Assembly (NCBI RefSeq): GCF_020852455.1 | Contig: NZ_JADZAT010000009.1 | Span: 62,001 to 126,000 of the forward strand | Reading direction: 5' to 3' | Length of the DNA: 64,000 nucleotides | From: Novosphingobium sp. | Lineage (GTDB): Bacteria > Pseudomonadota > Alphaproteobacteria > Sphingomonadales > Sphingomonadaceae | In this document: positions 50,808 through 59,788 of the stretch, piece after piece | Numbering within the stretch: the first letter of the stretch is position 1 | Layout of the letters: the number at the start of each line of letters is the position of its first letter | Notes under the pieces: model-generated | What the model was told of the DNA's origin: nothing | Database searches by the model: none | What the model saw: only the letters and a program-made list of their open reading frames with translations | Translations under genes and position numbers: made by a program

Positions 50808-52669
50808 GCGGCGCGCAGCTTCTTGGCGGCACGTTTGGCGCGGTACATCGCCTGATCGGCCTCGCGCAGCAGCTCGACAGGATCGGTCAGTTCAGAGCCG
50901 ATCGGCGCGATTGCAAAGCCAACGGCCGCACCAACGCGGACATCCTGCGCGCAGCTGTTGAGCCGAACCGGGCGTGAAACCGCCTGTTCGATCAGCACTG
51001 CCAGTTCGCTGACCCGGGCCGGATCGGTCAGCCCGCGCACAATCAGGGCAAATTCATCGCCGCCCATCCGGGCCACGGTGTCCCCCGGGCGCACGCATTG
51101 CGCGATCCGCGCGGCGCTGACCACCAGCAGTTCGTCGCCGGCGTCGTGACCGTAGGTGTCGTTGATTGCCTTGAAGCCGTTCATGTCGATGAAGAAGACC
51201 GCAAAGCCGGCCTCGGCCACGATGACATCGGCCAGCGCCAGATCGAAGCCGCGACGGTTGGACTGACCGGTCAGGTCATCGGTTGCCAGCTGGATCTGCA
51301 GCGCCCTGCGGGCGGACTCAACCTCGCTGGTATCGCGCAGAACCACGATCGGCAGGTGATTGTCGGGCCAATCGGCCTGCCAGCTGCGAGCTTCGCCACC
51401 GGCATCGGCCAGCGTGATCTCGCTGGCCCGTTCGCCCAGCCGCGGCAGACAGAGGCCGGGGAGCCGGTCACCGGCTTCGGCCACCAGATCCTGCGCTGCC
51501 TGATTGCTGCGCTTGATCCGGCCATTGGCGGAAAACAGCAACGCCGGGTAACTGGCGGTCTCCCAGCTGCGCCAGGCCCAGACTTCTTCAGGGCTCATGT
51601 CGCCCTTGAAGAACGAGGTCATCATCGGAATGATCCGCAAGCGTTGGATCAGGGTGACATTGGCTATCACCATGAACCCGCCCAGCGTGCGCACCGGATA
51701 GGCCGGAACACCCAGCCGGGTGCCCAGCATGACCGAGGCGGAAAAGAGCGCCACGCAGCAGGATAGCGCCAGGATTGCCATCCCGCGCCCGGAACGCGCC
51801 ATCAGCGCCGCGCCAAAGCCCAGCAAGATCGCCAGGATCTGCAGCCCCATGTTGGCGCGCTCGCCAAGCTGGAAGCGCTGCCCATAGCCCTCCCGGATGG
51901 ACTGGGTGGCGACTGCCATCACCCCCCCGCGATCCGCCGCCTGATTGAGCGGCAACATCGCGCGGCTGGGGGCAACCAGCGGGCTTGCGCCAATGATCAC
52001 CAGACGGCCAGCCAGTCGCTGCTTGCTGGCCAGCAATTCGCTGATCGAAAGGCGCTGATATCCCGAGGAAACGATCCGCAGATCGAAGTTGACCACCGCC
52101 GGATCGCTGCGCCCGTCAGCCAGCCAGGCTCCCGGCGTTGCCCCCCACCAGGTGTTCGCCATACCCATGCGGCGATGCCAGCCGTCGGGATCGGGGGTGA
52201 TCCGCGCGTCGATCAGCGACGCATGCCGGGCAAAGCGACTGTAGGGTTTGTCATCGGGATTGAGCGCCGTGACAAGACCGACCCGGTCAGGTCCCAACCG
52301 CGCCAGCGCCGCTTCCAGGCGGGCATCGTCACCCGGGTCAAGCGCATCGGCCAGGAACATGTCGATCAGCACGCGCCGTGCCCCATCAGCCTCAAGCCGT
52401 TCCAGCACACGCGCCAGCGCGTCGCGGTTGAACGGCGGGCCGCCGAACTGCCTGATATCGGCCGGATCAACCTCGACAATCAGGATCTGCGGATCGGCGG
52501 GAAGCGCCTGTGCAACCAGGAACCGGTCGGAAAAGCGCCGGTCGAGCCCATCCGAAGGGCCAAGCACGATGACTGCGCAGCACAGGATCACCGCAGTCAG
52601 CAGCGGGCGCCACCACTGGCGAAAGCGGCGCGTCCAGACTTTCACGCTGGCGATGAATTTCGCGCCCAT
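50804..52669 (-). CDS. CHASE2-GGDEF diguanylate cyclase, membrane-bound
   Basis: A 621-residue protein. An N-terminal helix is followed by a periplasmic CHASE2 sensor (about 50-280, ILIVEVDPADIRQFGG), three membrane helices (about 285-365), a PAS-like segment (SYPALLFSANGRIKRSNQAA) and a GGDEF domain. The active-site motif GGDEF is intact, and RPGD five residues before it is a full RxxD inhibitory site. It should make cyclic di-GMP in response to a periplasmic signal, with product feedback. The ATG at 52669 was preferred over an upstream TTG. Confidence 0.92.
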   Translation of the reverse strand: MGAKFIASVKVWTRRFRQWWRPLLTAVILCCAVIVLGPSDGLDRRFSDRFLVAQALPADPQILIVEVDPADIRQFGGPPFNRDALARVLERLEADGARRVLIDMFLADALDPGDDARLEAALARLGPDRVGLVTALNPDDKPYSRFARHASLIDARITPDPDGWHRRMGMANTWWGATPGAWLADGRSDPAVVNFDLRIVSSGYQRLSISELLASKQRLAGRLVIIGASPLVAPSRAMLPLNQAADRGGVMAVATQSIREGYGQRFQLGERANMGLQILAILLGFGAALMARSGRGMAILALSCCVALFSASVMLGTRLGVPAYPVRTLGGFMVIANVTLIQRLRIIPMMTSFFKGDMSPEEVWAWRSWETASYPALLFSANGRIKRSNQAAQDLVAEAGDRLPGLCLPRLGERASEITLADAGGEARSWQADWPDNHLPIVVLRDTSEVESARRALQIQLATDDLTGQSNRRGFDLALADVIVAEAGFAVFFIDMNGFKAINDTYGHDAGDELLVVSAARIAQCVRPGDTVARMGGDEFALIVRGLTDPARVSELAVLIEQAVSRPVRLNSCAQDVRVGAAVGFAIAPIGSELTDPVELLREADQAMYRAKRAAKKLRAA

Positions 52670-52698
52670 GCCGCTCGCTGTCCTACCCAATCAGATAC

Positions 52699-53070
52699 TT
52701 ACGACGGCGGGGCGGCTTGCATCGGAGCCGGCTCGAAGGGGTCACGCGCATTCTGACCGCCCGAGCCGCCACTGCTACCCGTGTCCGCGCTTGGGTTGGT
52801 GCCACCGCTATTGCTGCCCGAACCCAGGTTGTCGCTGGCAACACTGCCGTTCCCGCGGCTGAACGGATCGGCGTTGTTGCGCCGATACTGTTCCACTCTG
52901 GCTTCGGTCTGCTCAAGGTTCTGCTTGCTGGACCCGCCAAGTGCCGAAAGCGCCGGAATTGACCCCAGCGCGACAAGCGCCAGGATCATGCCATATTCCA
53001 TCGTTGAAAGACCTGCCTCATCCGAGGCGAGGCGGGTGACGACAGTCCGGAAACGCACGGCAACAGGCAT
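52699..53070 (-). CDS. Orphan Flp/type IVb pilin-like protein with Ser/Gly-rich tail
   Basis: A 123-residue protein. Residues 1-26 form a leader, and DEAGLSTMEYGMILALVAL contains the Flp pattern G-x4-EY followed by a hydrophobic helix. Cleavage by a prepilin peptidase after the Gly is expected. After residue 65 the protein is Gly/Ser/Asn-rich and disordered-looking, unlike the short Flp pilins (about 50-60 residues). No tad/cpa assembly genes are in the window. AGGGAA is six bases ahead of the ATG; an ATG five codons earlier lacks a ribosome-binding site. Confidence 0.7.
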   Translation of the reverse strand: MPVAVRFRTVVTRLASDEAGLSTMEYGMILALVALGSIPALSALGGSSKQNLEQTEARVEQYRRNNADPFSRGNGSVASDNLGSGSNSGGTNPSADTGSSGGSGGQNARDPFEPAPMQAAPPS

Positions 53071-53285
53071 TTCGAATTCCCTCATCGTGAAGCTGCAAGG
53101 CATCGCAATCGTGCCGCCAATAGCATTGGCTTGTGCCGCAAAGGTAAACCAGCAGCCCTAACAAGGCCCTAACAAATGCCTGCTAACCCACTGCAAATTC
53201 TTGGTTTGCCGGGTATCCGAAGGTATGAAGATTTACGTCAGGCGCCTGCAAGACCAGCGCGGCCACCGTAGGCGCGAGCAGCGTC

Positions 53286-53978
53286 TCACGCCTGGGCTGG
53301 CGGGGTGATTCCCTTGGCCACCACCCGGCGCAGCGCCTGGGCATAGACCTCTGGCTCCTGCGCGCCGGGGATCAGGAACTGGCCGTTGACCACCATTGCC
53401 GGAACCCCCGAGATGTTCATGTCCCAGGCCTGCGACTGTTCGCGCCGGACGATCAGTCCCAGTGCCTCGTCATCCAGCGCGGCCCGCGCGGCAGCGGGAT
53501 CGAGCCCCAGCGAGGCCGCCACGTCGGTCAGCACTTCGGGGTCCGAAACATTGCGGCGCTGCTGGAAATGGGCATCGAACAGCGCCAGCTTGAGCCGGTT
53601 CTGCACCTCGGCGCCATGCTCGATCAGCGCCCATTTCAGCAGCTTGTGCGCGGCGAAGGTGTTCCAGATCATCGCCTTGGGCGGCTCGCCCGTGCCCGTC
53701 CAGGCGAAGGAATAGCCGGCCCGGTCACCAATCTCGATCAGGCGCTGGCGGTTGGTCTCGGCCTCGTGCACGGTGCGGCCATATTTGCGGGCGATGTGCT
53801 CGCTCTGCCCCTCGCCCTCGGCGGGCATGTCGGGATTGAGCTCGAACGGCAGCCAGCGCACTTCGGCCTCGATTTCGCCGTCGAGCTGGGCCAGCCCCTT
53901 CTGCAATTGGCTGTAACCGATGATGCACCAGGGGCACATCACGTCGGAATAGATGTCGATCGAGACTTTTGCGGGCAT
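53286..53978 (-). CDS. DsbA-family FrnE-like dithiol oxidoreductase
   Basis: A 230-residue cytosolic thioredoxin-fold protein with the CPWC redox motif in YSDVMCPWCIIG near residue 14, and the cis-proline in ISGVPAMVVNGQF near 193. FrnE-like proteins are tied to oxidative and metal stress. No signal peptide is seen. It follows nudC by two bases, so the serine hydrolase, nudC and this gene may form one operon. The 215 bases to the pilin-like gene contain no other clear feature. Confidence 0.9.
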   Translation of the reverse strand: MPAKVSIDIYSDVMCPWCIIGYSQLQKGLAQLDGEIEAEVRWLPFELNPDMPAEGEGQSEHIARKYGRTVHEAETNRQRLIEIGDRAGYSFAWTGTGEPPKAMIWNTFAAHKLLKWALIEHGAEVQNRLKLALFDAHFQQRRNVSDPEVLTDVAASLGLDPAAARAALDDEALGLIVRREQSQAWDMNISGVPAMVVNGQFLIPGAQEPEVYAQALRRVVAKGITPPAQA

Positions 53979-53980
53979 GG

Positions 53981-54862
53981 TCACTTCTCCAGCCACCATT
54001 TGAGCAGATGATGCGCGATAGCCTGGGGCGGCGGGGCGATAAAGCGGCCGTCTTCGGCCCCGCTCATCGCATGGGCAACTTCCTCGCGGGTAAACCAGTC
54101 GGCCTCGTCCAGCTCGGTCCGGTCCACTTCCAGATCGCGGCCCATGGCATGGGCATGGCAACCGATCATCAGGCTGGACGGGAACGGCCAGGGCTGGCTG
54201 CCGACATAGCTGACGTCGCGGACCGTCACCCCGGCCTCTTCCTTGACCTCACGTGCGACGGCTTCCTCGATGCTTTCGCCGGGTTCAACAAAGCCCGCCA
54301 GCGCGGAAAAGCGCCGCGGCGGAAAGCGCGGCTGGCGGCCCAGCAGCAACTGGTCTTCAAACTCCACCAGCATGATCGTGACCGGATCGACCCGGGGGAA
54401 ATGCTCCGCCTTGCAGACATTGTTGGTGCAGGTGCGCTGCCAGCCGCCCTTGGCCAGCACCGTGGGATTGCCGCAGCGCGCGCAATAGCGGTGGCGGGCA
54501 TGCCAATCGACCAGCGCCCGCGCGGTGCCATAGGTCGCCAGCTCAGCATGCTCGAGCGCAGACATTGCCGCCCACAGCCGCGGGTTGGCCGGCGCGACCG
54601 AGCCCAGCAAGGCAGGCGATACCTCGGCAAAGCAGGCCTTGCCCCCGGTCAGTCCCAGAAACACCAGTTCGCTGTCGGACGCGGCATCGGCCAGCGTGCC
54701 CCAGGCCAGGTTGCCATCGGGGTCGATCACCGGATCAAGTCCGTCGAGCCGCAGCAGCCGGGCCCGCCAGTCCATCAGCCCGGTTAGCGCATCGGCGTCC
54801 GAACGGATCTGGTCGGCCCGGTCAAGTCCGGCCCCGGCAAATGCGATCGGGCCAATGCTCAT
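53981..54862 (-). CDS. nudC: NAD(+) diphosphatase / NAD-decapping hydrolase NudC
   Basis: A 293-residue protein. A zinc ribbon (YCARCGNP, then CTNNVCKAEHFPR) near residues 125-155 leads into the Nudix box GFVEPGESIEEAVAREVKEEAG (landmarks GFVEPGES and REVKEEAG) near 190. NudC cleaves NAD(H) and removes NAD caps from RNA; the family motif SQPWPFPSSLM is present. The start overlaps the stop of the upstream serine hydrolase by four bases. Confidence 0.95.
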   Translation of the reverse strand: MSIGPIAFAGAGLDRADQIRSDADALTGLMDWRARLLRLDGLDPVIDPDGNLAWGTLADAASDSELVFLGLTGGKACFAEVSPALLGSVAPANPRLWAAMSALEHAELATYGTARALVDWHARHRYCARCGNPTVLAKGGWQRTCTNNVCKAEHFPRVDPVTIMLVEFEDQLLLGRQPRFPPRRFSALAGFVEPGESIEEAVAREVKEEAGVTVRDVSYVGSQPWPFPSSLMIGCHAHAMGRDLEVDRTELDEADWFTREEVAHAMSGAEDGRFIAPPPQAIAHHLLKWWLEK

Positions 54863-56178
54863 GCTTTCTTCTCCTGCATCGCGGTCAGATCCGCGCCGAC
54901 CGCCTTGGGAAATTCCCTGAGAATCGGCAAGCGGTCCTGCGGCATGTACTGCACGTACAGGCTGGTACGCAGTGCCAGTTTCATTTGTGCGAAACCGATC
55001 GTCCCGGCCGCGCCCGACCAGCCATAAAGCCCTTCATCGCGCCCCGTGCCGACAATTCCGCCAGCCCCGAAATACTGCCCTTCGACCCAGGTCCCCTTGA
55101 GATCGGCTCCATCGGGCAGCAGGTTCGATGTGCCCAGCCGCACCGCGGCCTCGCTCATCACCCGGGTGCTGCCTGCGCGGCCATAGTTGACCAGCATGGC
55201 CAGGAACCGGTCGAAGTCGGCCGGGCAGGTCACCAGCCCCGAACCGCCAAAGGCGAAGGGGATCGGATCCTGGTAGATCGAGCGCCCCGGCTTGTCGATC
55301 GCCACCGGATGGCTAAGGAAATAGCCATAATTGGTGGTCAGCCGGGCAGAGGCGCTGGCGGGCACCTGGAAAAAGCTGTTGGCCATCCCGCAGGGGCCCA
55401 GAATGCGGTCCTTGACGAACTGTTCGAAACTGGTTCCCGCCGCCCGGCCAACGATCAGCCCCAGCACGTCGAGGCTCATCGAATAGGACCAGCGGGTACC
55501 CGGTTCGGCGACCAGCGGAACCGTTGCGCTCAGCCGCAGGAAATCGTCCGGCCCCGGAGTGGGCGGGCCATCGTTGACGCCCTTGATCCGGCGTTTGCTG
55601 ATCAGGCCCGGGTTGAGCCCCAGCGCGAACAGCCGGTCGGCCACCTTGTTCTTGCCGACCACCGCATAGCCAAGCCCGCTGGTGTGGGTCAGCAGGTGAC
55701 GGATCGTGATCTGCGTTTGCGCCGGGCGGGCGGCCAGGCTGGTCTTGGGATCGATCGCCACCTGCATCTGCGCGAATTCGGGCGCGAAGTCCGCCAGTGG
55801 CTGGTCAAGCTTCAGCTTGCCTTCGTCGATCAGGATCATCGCTGCCATGCCGGTCAGCGGCTTGGTCATCGAATAGGCGCGGAACAGGCTTTCCGGGCCT
55901 TCGGGATCGCGATCGTCAAACCCTTCGCGGCCGCGCGCGATGTAGAGCGGCGCCTGATCCTGCCAACCCAGCGTTGCGATCATTCCCGAGATCTTGCGGC
56001 TGCGGACGTACTTTTCGACCATGGCGGTGACGTTGGGCCAGCTGGCACCGGCTTCGGCCCGCGCCGCAGCCTGCGCCAGCGCTCGGCTGGCCGGCAGGAT
56101 GGCCAGCAGGCTTCCGGCGCCCAGTGCCGCCCCGCCGCGAAACAGCGCGCGGCGCGAAAGGGCCAGGTGATCTTGCAT
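54859..56178 (-). CDS. Tat-exported serine hydrolase, class C beta-lactamase/esterase family (1)
   Basis: A 439-residue protein with a twin-arginine-type leader (SRRALFRGGAALGAG). The catalytic SxxK is Ser103-Met-Thr-Lys106 and the second element is the YSM in RWSYSMSLDV. The C-terminal region has YGWSGAAGTIGF in place of KTG. Members are esterases or peptidases rather than antibiotic lactamases. A paralogue with the same layout lies 12 bases upstream, so the two arose by tandem duplication. Confidence 0.88.
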   Translation of the reverse strand: MQDHLALSRRALFRGGAALGAGSLLAILPASRALAQAAARAEAGASWPNVTAMVEKYVRSRKISGMIATLGWQDQAPLYIARGREGFDDRDPEGPESLFRAYSMTKPLTGMAAMILIDEGKLKLDQPLADFAPEFAQMQVAIDPKTSLAARPAQTQITIRHLLTHTSGLGYAVVGKNKVADRLFALGLNPGLISKRRIKGVNDGPPTPGPDDFLRLSATVPLVAEPGTRWSYSMSLDVLGLIVGRAAGTSFEQFVKDRILGPCGMANSFFQVPASASARLTTNYGYFLSHPVAIDKPGRSIYQDPIPFAFGGSGLVTCPADFDRFLAMLVNYGRAGSTRVMSEAAVRLGTSNLLPDGADLKGTWVEGQYFGAGGIVGTGRDEGLYGWSGAAGTIGFAQMKLALRTSLYVQYMPQDRLPILREFPKAVGADLTAMQEKKA

Positions 56179-56190
56179 TCCCGATACTCC

Positions 56191-57489
56191 CTAGATCGCC
56201 AGCTGCGGCGCGCCCAGATCGCTGCCCGCCGCCTTTGGGAACTTGTCATAGAGTTCATAGGCGCTGGTCGGCATGTGCTGCGAATAGATCGCGACGCGGA
56301 TGCCGCGCTTCAGATCGATGCGGAACACCGTTCCCGCCGCACCGCTCCAGCCCAGCACTCCGGCCTTGGCGCCCAGCCCCAGCTGCGCACCGGCCCCGTG
56401 CCCCGCCCCTTCCAGCCAGGTGCCCTTGGTCGCAGCACCAGGAGGCAGCAGATTCGATGTGCCCAGCGTCACGGCAAGCGGGTTCATCACACGCTTGCCC
56501 CCGGCCTTCCCGCCTGCCACGAGCATCGCCATGAAGCGGTCGAAATCACGCGCGGTCGAAATCAGCCCTGACCCGCCGAACGGCAGCGGCGGCGGATCGA
56601 GGAAGATCGATGTCGCACCCGGATCAACCGGGATCAGCTCGCCGTCTTTGACCACGTAATTGGTGGTCAGGCGGGCCACCTTGGCTGCGGGAACATGGAA
56701 GGCGGTATTGCTCATCCCGCAAGGGCCGAAGAACCGGGTCCAGAGATAGCGTTCGAACGGCATTCCGCTGACCACTTCGATTACCCGTCCCAGCAGGTCC
56801 TGCGCGGCCGAATAGGACCACTGGGTTCCAGGTTCGTACACCAGCGGCATTTCAGCCAGACGGTCGGCGAACTCGGCCAGCGAGCTGGGATAGACCAGAG
56901 GCCCCTGATCGGACGGTTGGCGGCTGGCCAGCCCGCCATTGAGCCCGGCCTTCAGGAAGGCCTTCTGGATCGGTCCGGTCTGAACCACCGCATAGCCAAG
57001 CCCGGCGGTGTGGGTCAGAAGCTGCCTTACAGTAATTGGTGCCTTGGCCGGACGCACCTGATCAAGCGGGGCGTCGGGCGATGCCAGCACCTGCATCCGG
57101 GCAAAGCGCGGCAGGAATTCGGCGATCGGCTGGTCAAGCTTCAGCTTGCCCTCCGCGATCAGCTGCATGGCGGCCATGCCGGTGACCACCTTGGTCATCG
57201 AATAGATCCGGAACAGGCTGTCCGGCCCCATCGGCGCCTTGCTGTCAAAGGCCAGCGTCCCGCGCGAAACGAAGCGCGGCGCACTGCGGCCCAGGCCGAC
57301 CGAGGCAACCAGCCCCGGCAGCTTGCCCTCTTTGATCAGCCCTTCAAGCAGCGCGGTGATCGCCGGGTAGTCACCGGCCCGTGCGCGGGCTTCCAGCACG
57401 CCAAGCGGCAGTGCCGCCAGCGCCAGGCCCAGGCCGCCCCGCGCCAGCACTTCACGCCGGCTCAGCCCAGACGGGTCCAGTTGCTGCAC
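56191..57489 (-). CDS. Tat-exported serine hydrolase, class C beta-lactamase/esterase family (2)
   Basis: A 432-residue paralogue from a GTG with GGGAG six bases upstream. The leader is SRREVLARGGLGLALAALP, with twin arginines. The catalytic motif is Ser97-Met-Thr-Lys100 and the second is the YSA in QWSYSAAQDL. GWSGAAGTVF mirrors GWSGAAGTIGF of the partner gene. It lies 14 bases after mutY. The substrate is probably an ester; no lactamase-specific loops are obvious. Confidence 0.87.
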   Translation of the reverse strand: MQQLDPSGLSRREVLARGGLGLALAALPLGVLEARARAGDYPAITALLEGLIKEGKLPGLVASVGLGRSAPRFVSRGTLAFDSKAPMGPDSLFRIYSMTKVVTGMAAMQLIAEGKLKLDQPIAEFLPRFARMQVLASPDAPLDQVRPAKAPITVRQLLTHTAGLGYAVVQTGPIQKAFLKAGLNGGLASRQPSDQGPLVYPSSLAEFADRLAEMPLVYEPGTQWSYSAAQDLLGRVIEVVSGMPFERYLWTRFFGPCGMSNTAFHVPAAKVARLTTNYVVKDGELIPVDPGATSIFLDPPPLPFGGSGLISTARDFDRFMAMLVAGGKAGGKRVMNPLAVTLGTSNLLPPGAATKGTWLEGAGHGAGAQLGLGAKAGVLGWSGAAGTVFRIDLKRGIRVAIYSQHMPTSAYELYDKFPKAAGSDLGAPQLAI

Positions 57490-57503
57490 CTTGTTCTCCC
57501 TGC

Positions 57504-58547
57504 TCAGTTTTCGGCCAAAGCAAGCCGCGCCGCCTTGGCGAACAGCGTTGGCAGCCCTGCCTCGTCCAGACGGTCGAGCGGCCACCACTCGCCAGCCATT
57601 TTTGCCAGCCTAGCCCAATCGTTTCCCGAATAAAGCATCAATTGCAGATCGAGATCGAAATGGGTGAAGGAGTGGCGCACCACACCGCCGGGCTGCCATG
57701 ACCCCGTCAGCGGCGGCTCAGCCTGCCCATCGCCGCGGGCGTTCCAGCCATCATCGGGCAGCGCCCGCATCCCGCCCAGCATGCCGCTGGCCGCCCGCCG
57801 CACCAGCCAGACCTTGCCCTCAGCGGCGATCCAGAACGCCTGCCCCCGGCGCTGCGGCTTGGCCGCCTTGGCCGGCTTGACCGGGAACCGCTCTGGCCCA
57901 AGCGGCCGCGCGGCGCAGTGATCCGCCAGCGGGCACAGCATGCAGCGCGGATTGCGCGGGGTGCAGATCGTGGCGCCAAGGTCCATCATTGCCTGGGCGA
58001 AATCGCCGGGGCGTTCGGCCGGGGTCAGTTCATCCACCCGATCGCGAATGGCGCCGCGCGCCTGCGGCAAGGGCAGGTCGATTGCATCAAGCCGCGCGAC
58101 CACCCGTTCGACATTGGCGTCAACCACCGCGGCGCGCTCGCCAAAGGCGATCGCCGCCACCGCCGCCGCGGTATAGGCCCCCAGCCCCGGCAGCTTGCGC
58201 AGTTCGGCTTCGGTCCTGGGAAAGTCGCCGCCCCGCGCCGCCAGCGCCCGTGCGCAGGCCACCAGATTGCGGGCCCGCGAATAGTATCCAAGACCGGCCC
58301 AGGCGGCCATCACTTCGGCCTCGTCTTCAGCGGCCAGCGCCATGACATCGCTCCACCGCGCGGTGAACTTTTCGAAATAGGGGATCACGGCGGCCACGGT
58401 GGTCTGCTGCAGCATCACTTCGCTCAGCCAGACGCGATAGGGATCGGGCGGCGGAACGCCGGGCGGGCTGCGCCAGGGCAGGCGGCGATGGCTGGCATCA
58501 TACCAGGCCAGCAACAGCTGGGCGATCGTCTGCGCGCTGGCGTCCAT
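57504..58547 (-). CDS. mutY: A/G-specific adenine DNA glycosylase MutY
   Basis: A 347-residue base-excision repair enzyme. The helix-hairpin-helix is LPGLGAYTAAAVAAIAFGE near residue 120, with catalytic Asp in VVDANVERV. The [4Fe-4S] ligands are in CTPRNPRCMLCPLADHC (C-x6-C-x2-C-x5-C) near 200, and a C-terminal NUDIX-like domain recognises 8-oxoguanine. It removes adenine paired with 8-oxoG. The ribosome-binding site is weak. Divergent from the dciA-like gene. Confidence 0.95.
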   Translation of the reverse strand: MDASAQTIAQLLLAWYDASHRRLPWRSPPGVPPPDPYRVWLSEVMLQQTTVAAVIPYFEKFTARWSDVMALAAEDEAEVMAAWAGLGYYSRARNLVACARALAARGGDFPRTEAELRKLPGLGAYTAAAVAAIAFGERAAVVDANVERVVARLDAIDLPLPQARGAIRDRVDELTPAERPGDFAQAMMDLGATICTPRNPRCMLCPLADHCAARPLGPERFPVKPAKAAKPQRRGQAFWIAAEGKVWLVRRAASGMLGGMRALPDDGWNARGDGQAEPPLTGSWQPGGVVRHSFTHFDLDLQLMLYSGNDWARLAKMAGEWWPLDRLDEAGLPTLFAKAARLALAEN

Positions 58548-58576
58548 CGCCCGCCTATGGCATTGCCTGCAACCGA

Positions 58577-59110
58577 ATGGAACGGGAGAAGAAACCGCCA
58601 AAGCCCGAAGCGCGCCGCTATGAACGGCCGCGCGGTTCCGGCGTGCGCCCGATTGCCGAACTGATGCCCGAAGTGGGCCGCACCGCCTTCCGCCGCTTTG
58701 GCTTCATCCAGTCAAGCGTGGTTACCCGCTGGCCCGAGATTGTGGGCGAACGCCACGCACGGGTCTGCGCGCCCGAATCGATCCGCTTTGCCCAGGGCGA
58801 GAAGAGCGGCGGGATCCTGCAACTGGTGGTGGTGCCCGCCCATGCACCGATCATCAGCCATGTGATCCCCGAAATCATCGAGCGGGTGAACCGCTTCTTC
58901 GGTTACAACGCGGTGGCCCGGGTCAAGCTTCGGCAAGGCGAGGTTAAGCCGCCGCCTGCTGAAAAGCGCGCCGCAGCGCCGCCGTCGCTCAAGCCGATCC
59001 CGATCGAGCTGGGCGACAGTCTGCGCGACATCGGCGACCTGGAACTGCGCGCGGTGCTTGAATCGCTGGCGCGCAGTTTGGGCGACAAGGACGGGAAGGA
59101 CCAGGAGTGA
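58577..59110 (+). CDS. dciA: DciA-like DUF721 protein (helicase loader)
   Basis: A 177-residue basic protein. The DUF721 region covers about 25-115 (LMPEVGRTAFRRFGFIQSSVV, RWPEIVGERHARVCAPESI, landmarks RWPEIVGERHA and LVVVPAHAPI). A disordered Pro/Ala linker and a short helical tail follow. DciA proteins are the common bacterial loaders of DnaB helicase. The GTG start of the first DsbA-like gene overlaps its stop (GTGA). Confidence 0.88.
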   Translation: MEREKKPPKPEARRYERPRGSGVRPIAELMPEVGRTAFRRFGFIQSSVVTRWPEIVGERHARVCAPESIRFAQGEKSGGILQLVVVPAHAPIISHVIPEIIERVNRFFGYNAVARVKLRQGEVKPPPAEKRAAAPPSLKPIPIELGDSLRDIGDLELRAVLESLARSLGDKDGKDQE

Positions 59111-59784
59111 AAGGCAGGATTACTTTCGCCGCATTGGCCGTGCTGGCATCGGCTGCCAGCGCCGCCCCCAAGACGGTCGGGTGGAACTATGAGGTCAACC
59201 TTGGCGCCGACGGCAGCCACATCATGGGCAATCCCGCAGCACCGGTGAAGCTGGCCGAATATGTCAGCTACACCTGCCCGCATTGCGCGCAGTTCACCAC
59301 CGAATCCGATGGGCCGCTGCGGATCGGCTATGTCTCTTCGGGCAAGGTTTCCATCGAGGTGCGGCACCTGCTGCGCGATCCGATCGACCTGACCGTGGCG
59401 ATGCTGACCAATTGCGGGTCGAAGGACAAGTTCTTCCTCAACCACTCGGCCTTCATGCGCAGCCAGTCGACCTGGATCAAGCCGATGATGCAATCGACCA
59501 AGGCCCAGCAGCAGCGCTGGGTGAGCGGCACCCTGGCCCAGCGCAACCGCGCAATCGCCACCGATTTCCACTTCTACGCGATCATGCAGAGCCGCGGTTA
59601 CGACCGGCTGACCACCGACAAGTGCCTGGCCGATCAGGCGCTGGCCCAGCGCCTTGGCAACCAGGCCAAGCAAGGCTATGCGCTGGGCGTGCGGTCAACC
59701 CCCAGTTTCACCATCAACGGCCGACTGCTCGACGCCACCAACACCTGGTCCGAGCTGCGCCCCCAGATCGATGCGAGCATGTAA
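59107..59784 (+). CDS. DsbA-family thiol oxidoreductase 1 (CPHC), secreted
   Basis: A 225-residue protein with a signal peptide (MKGRITFAALAVLASAASA). The redox motif is CPHC in YVSYTCPHCAQF near residue 58, and the cis-proline lies in GVRSTPSFTINGR near 200. It fits the thioredoxin-4 DsbA subgroup, which catalyses or isomerises disulfides in the periplasm. It is first of three neighbouring paralogues and is co-translated with dciA. Confidence 0.9.
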   Translation: MKGRITFAALAVLASAASAAPKTVGWNYEVNLGADGSHIMGNPAAPVKLAEYVSYTCPHCAQFTTESDGPLRIGYVSSGKVSIEVRHLLRDPIDLTVAMLTNCGSKDKFFLNHSAFMRSQSTWIKPMMQSTKAQQQRWVSGTLAQRNRAIATDFHFYAIMQSRGYDRLTTDKCLADQALAQRLGNQAKQGYALGVRSTPSFTINGRLLDATNTWSELRPQIDASM

Positions 59785-59788
59785 CCCG

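Noticed and set aside
53912..53918. An extra TGTAACC box like the -35 of the bufferin promoters
   Set aside because: It lies inside the FrnE-like coding region and has no CGAATT at 16-17 bases, so it looks like a chance match.
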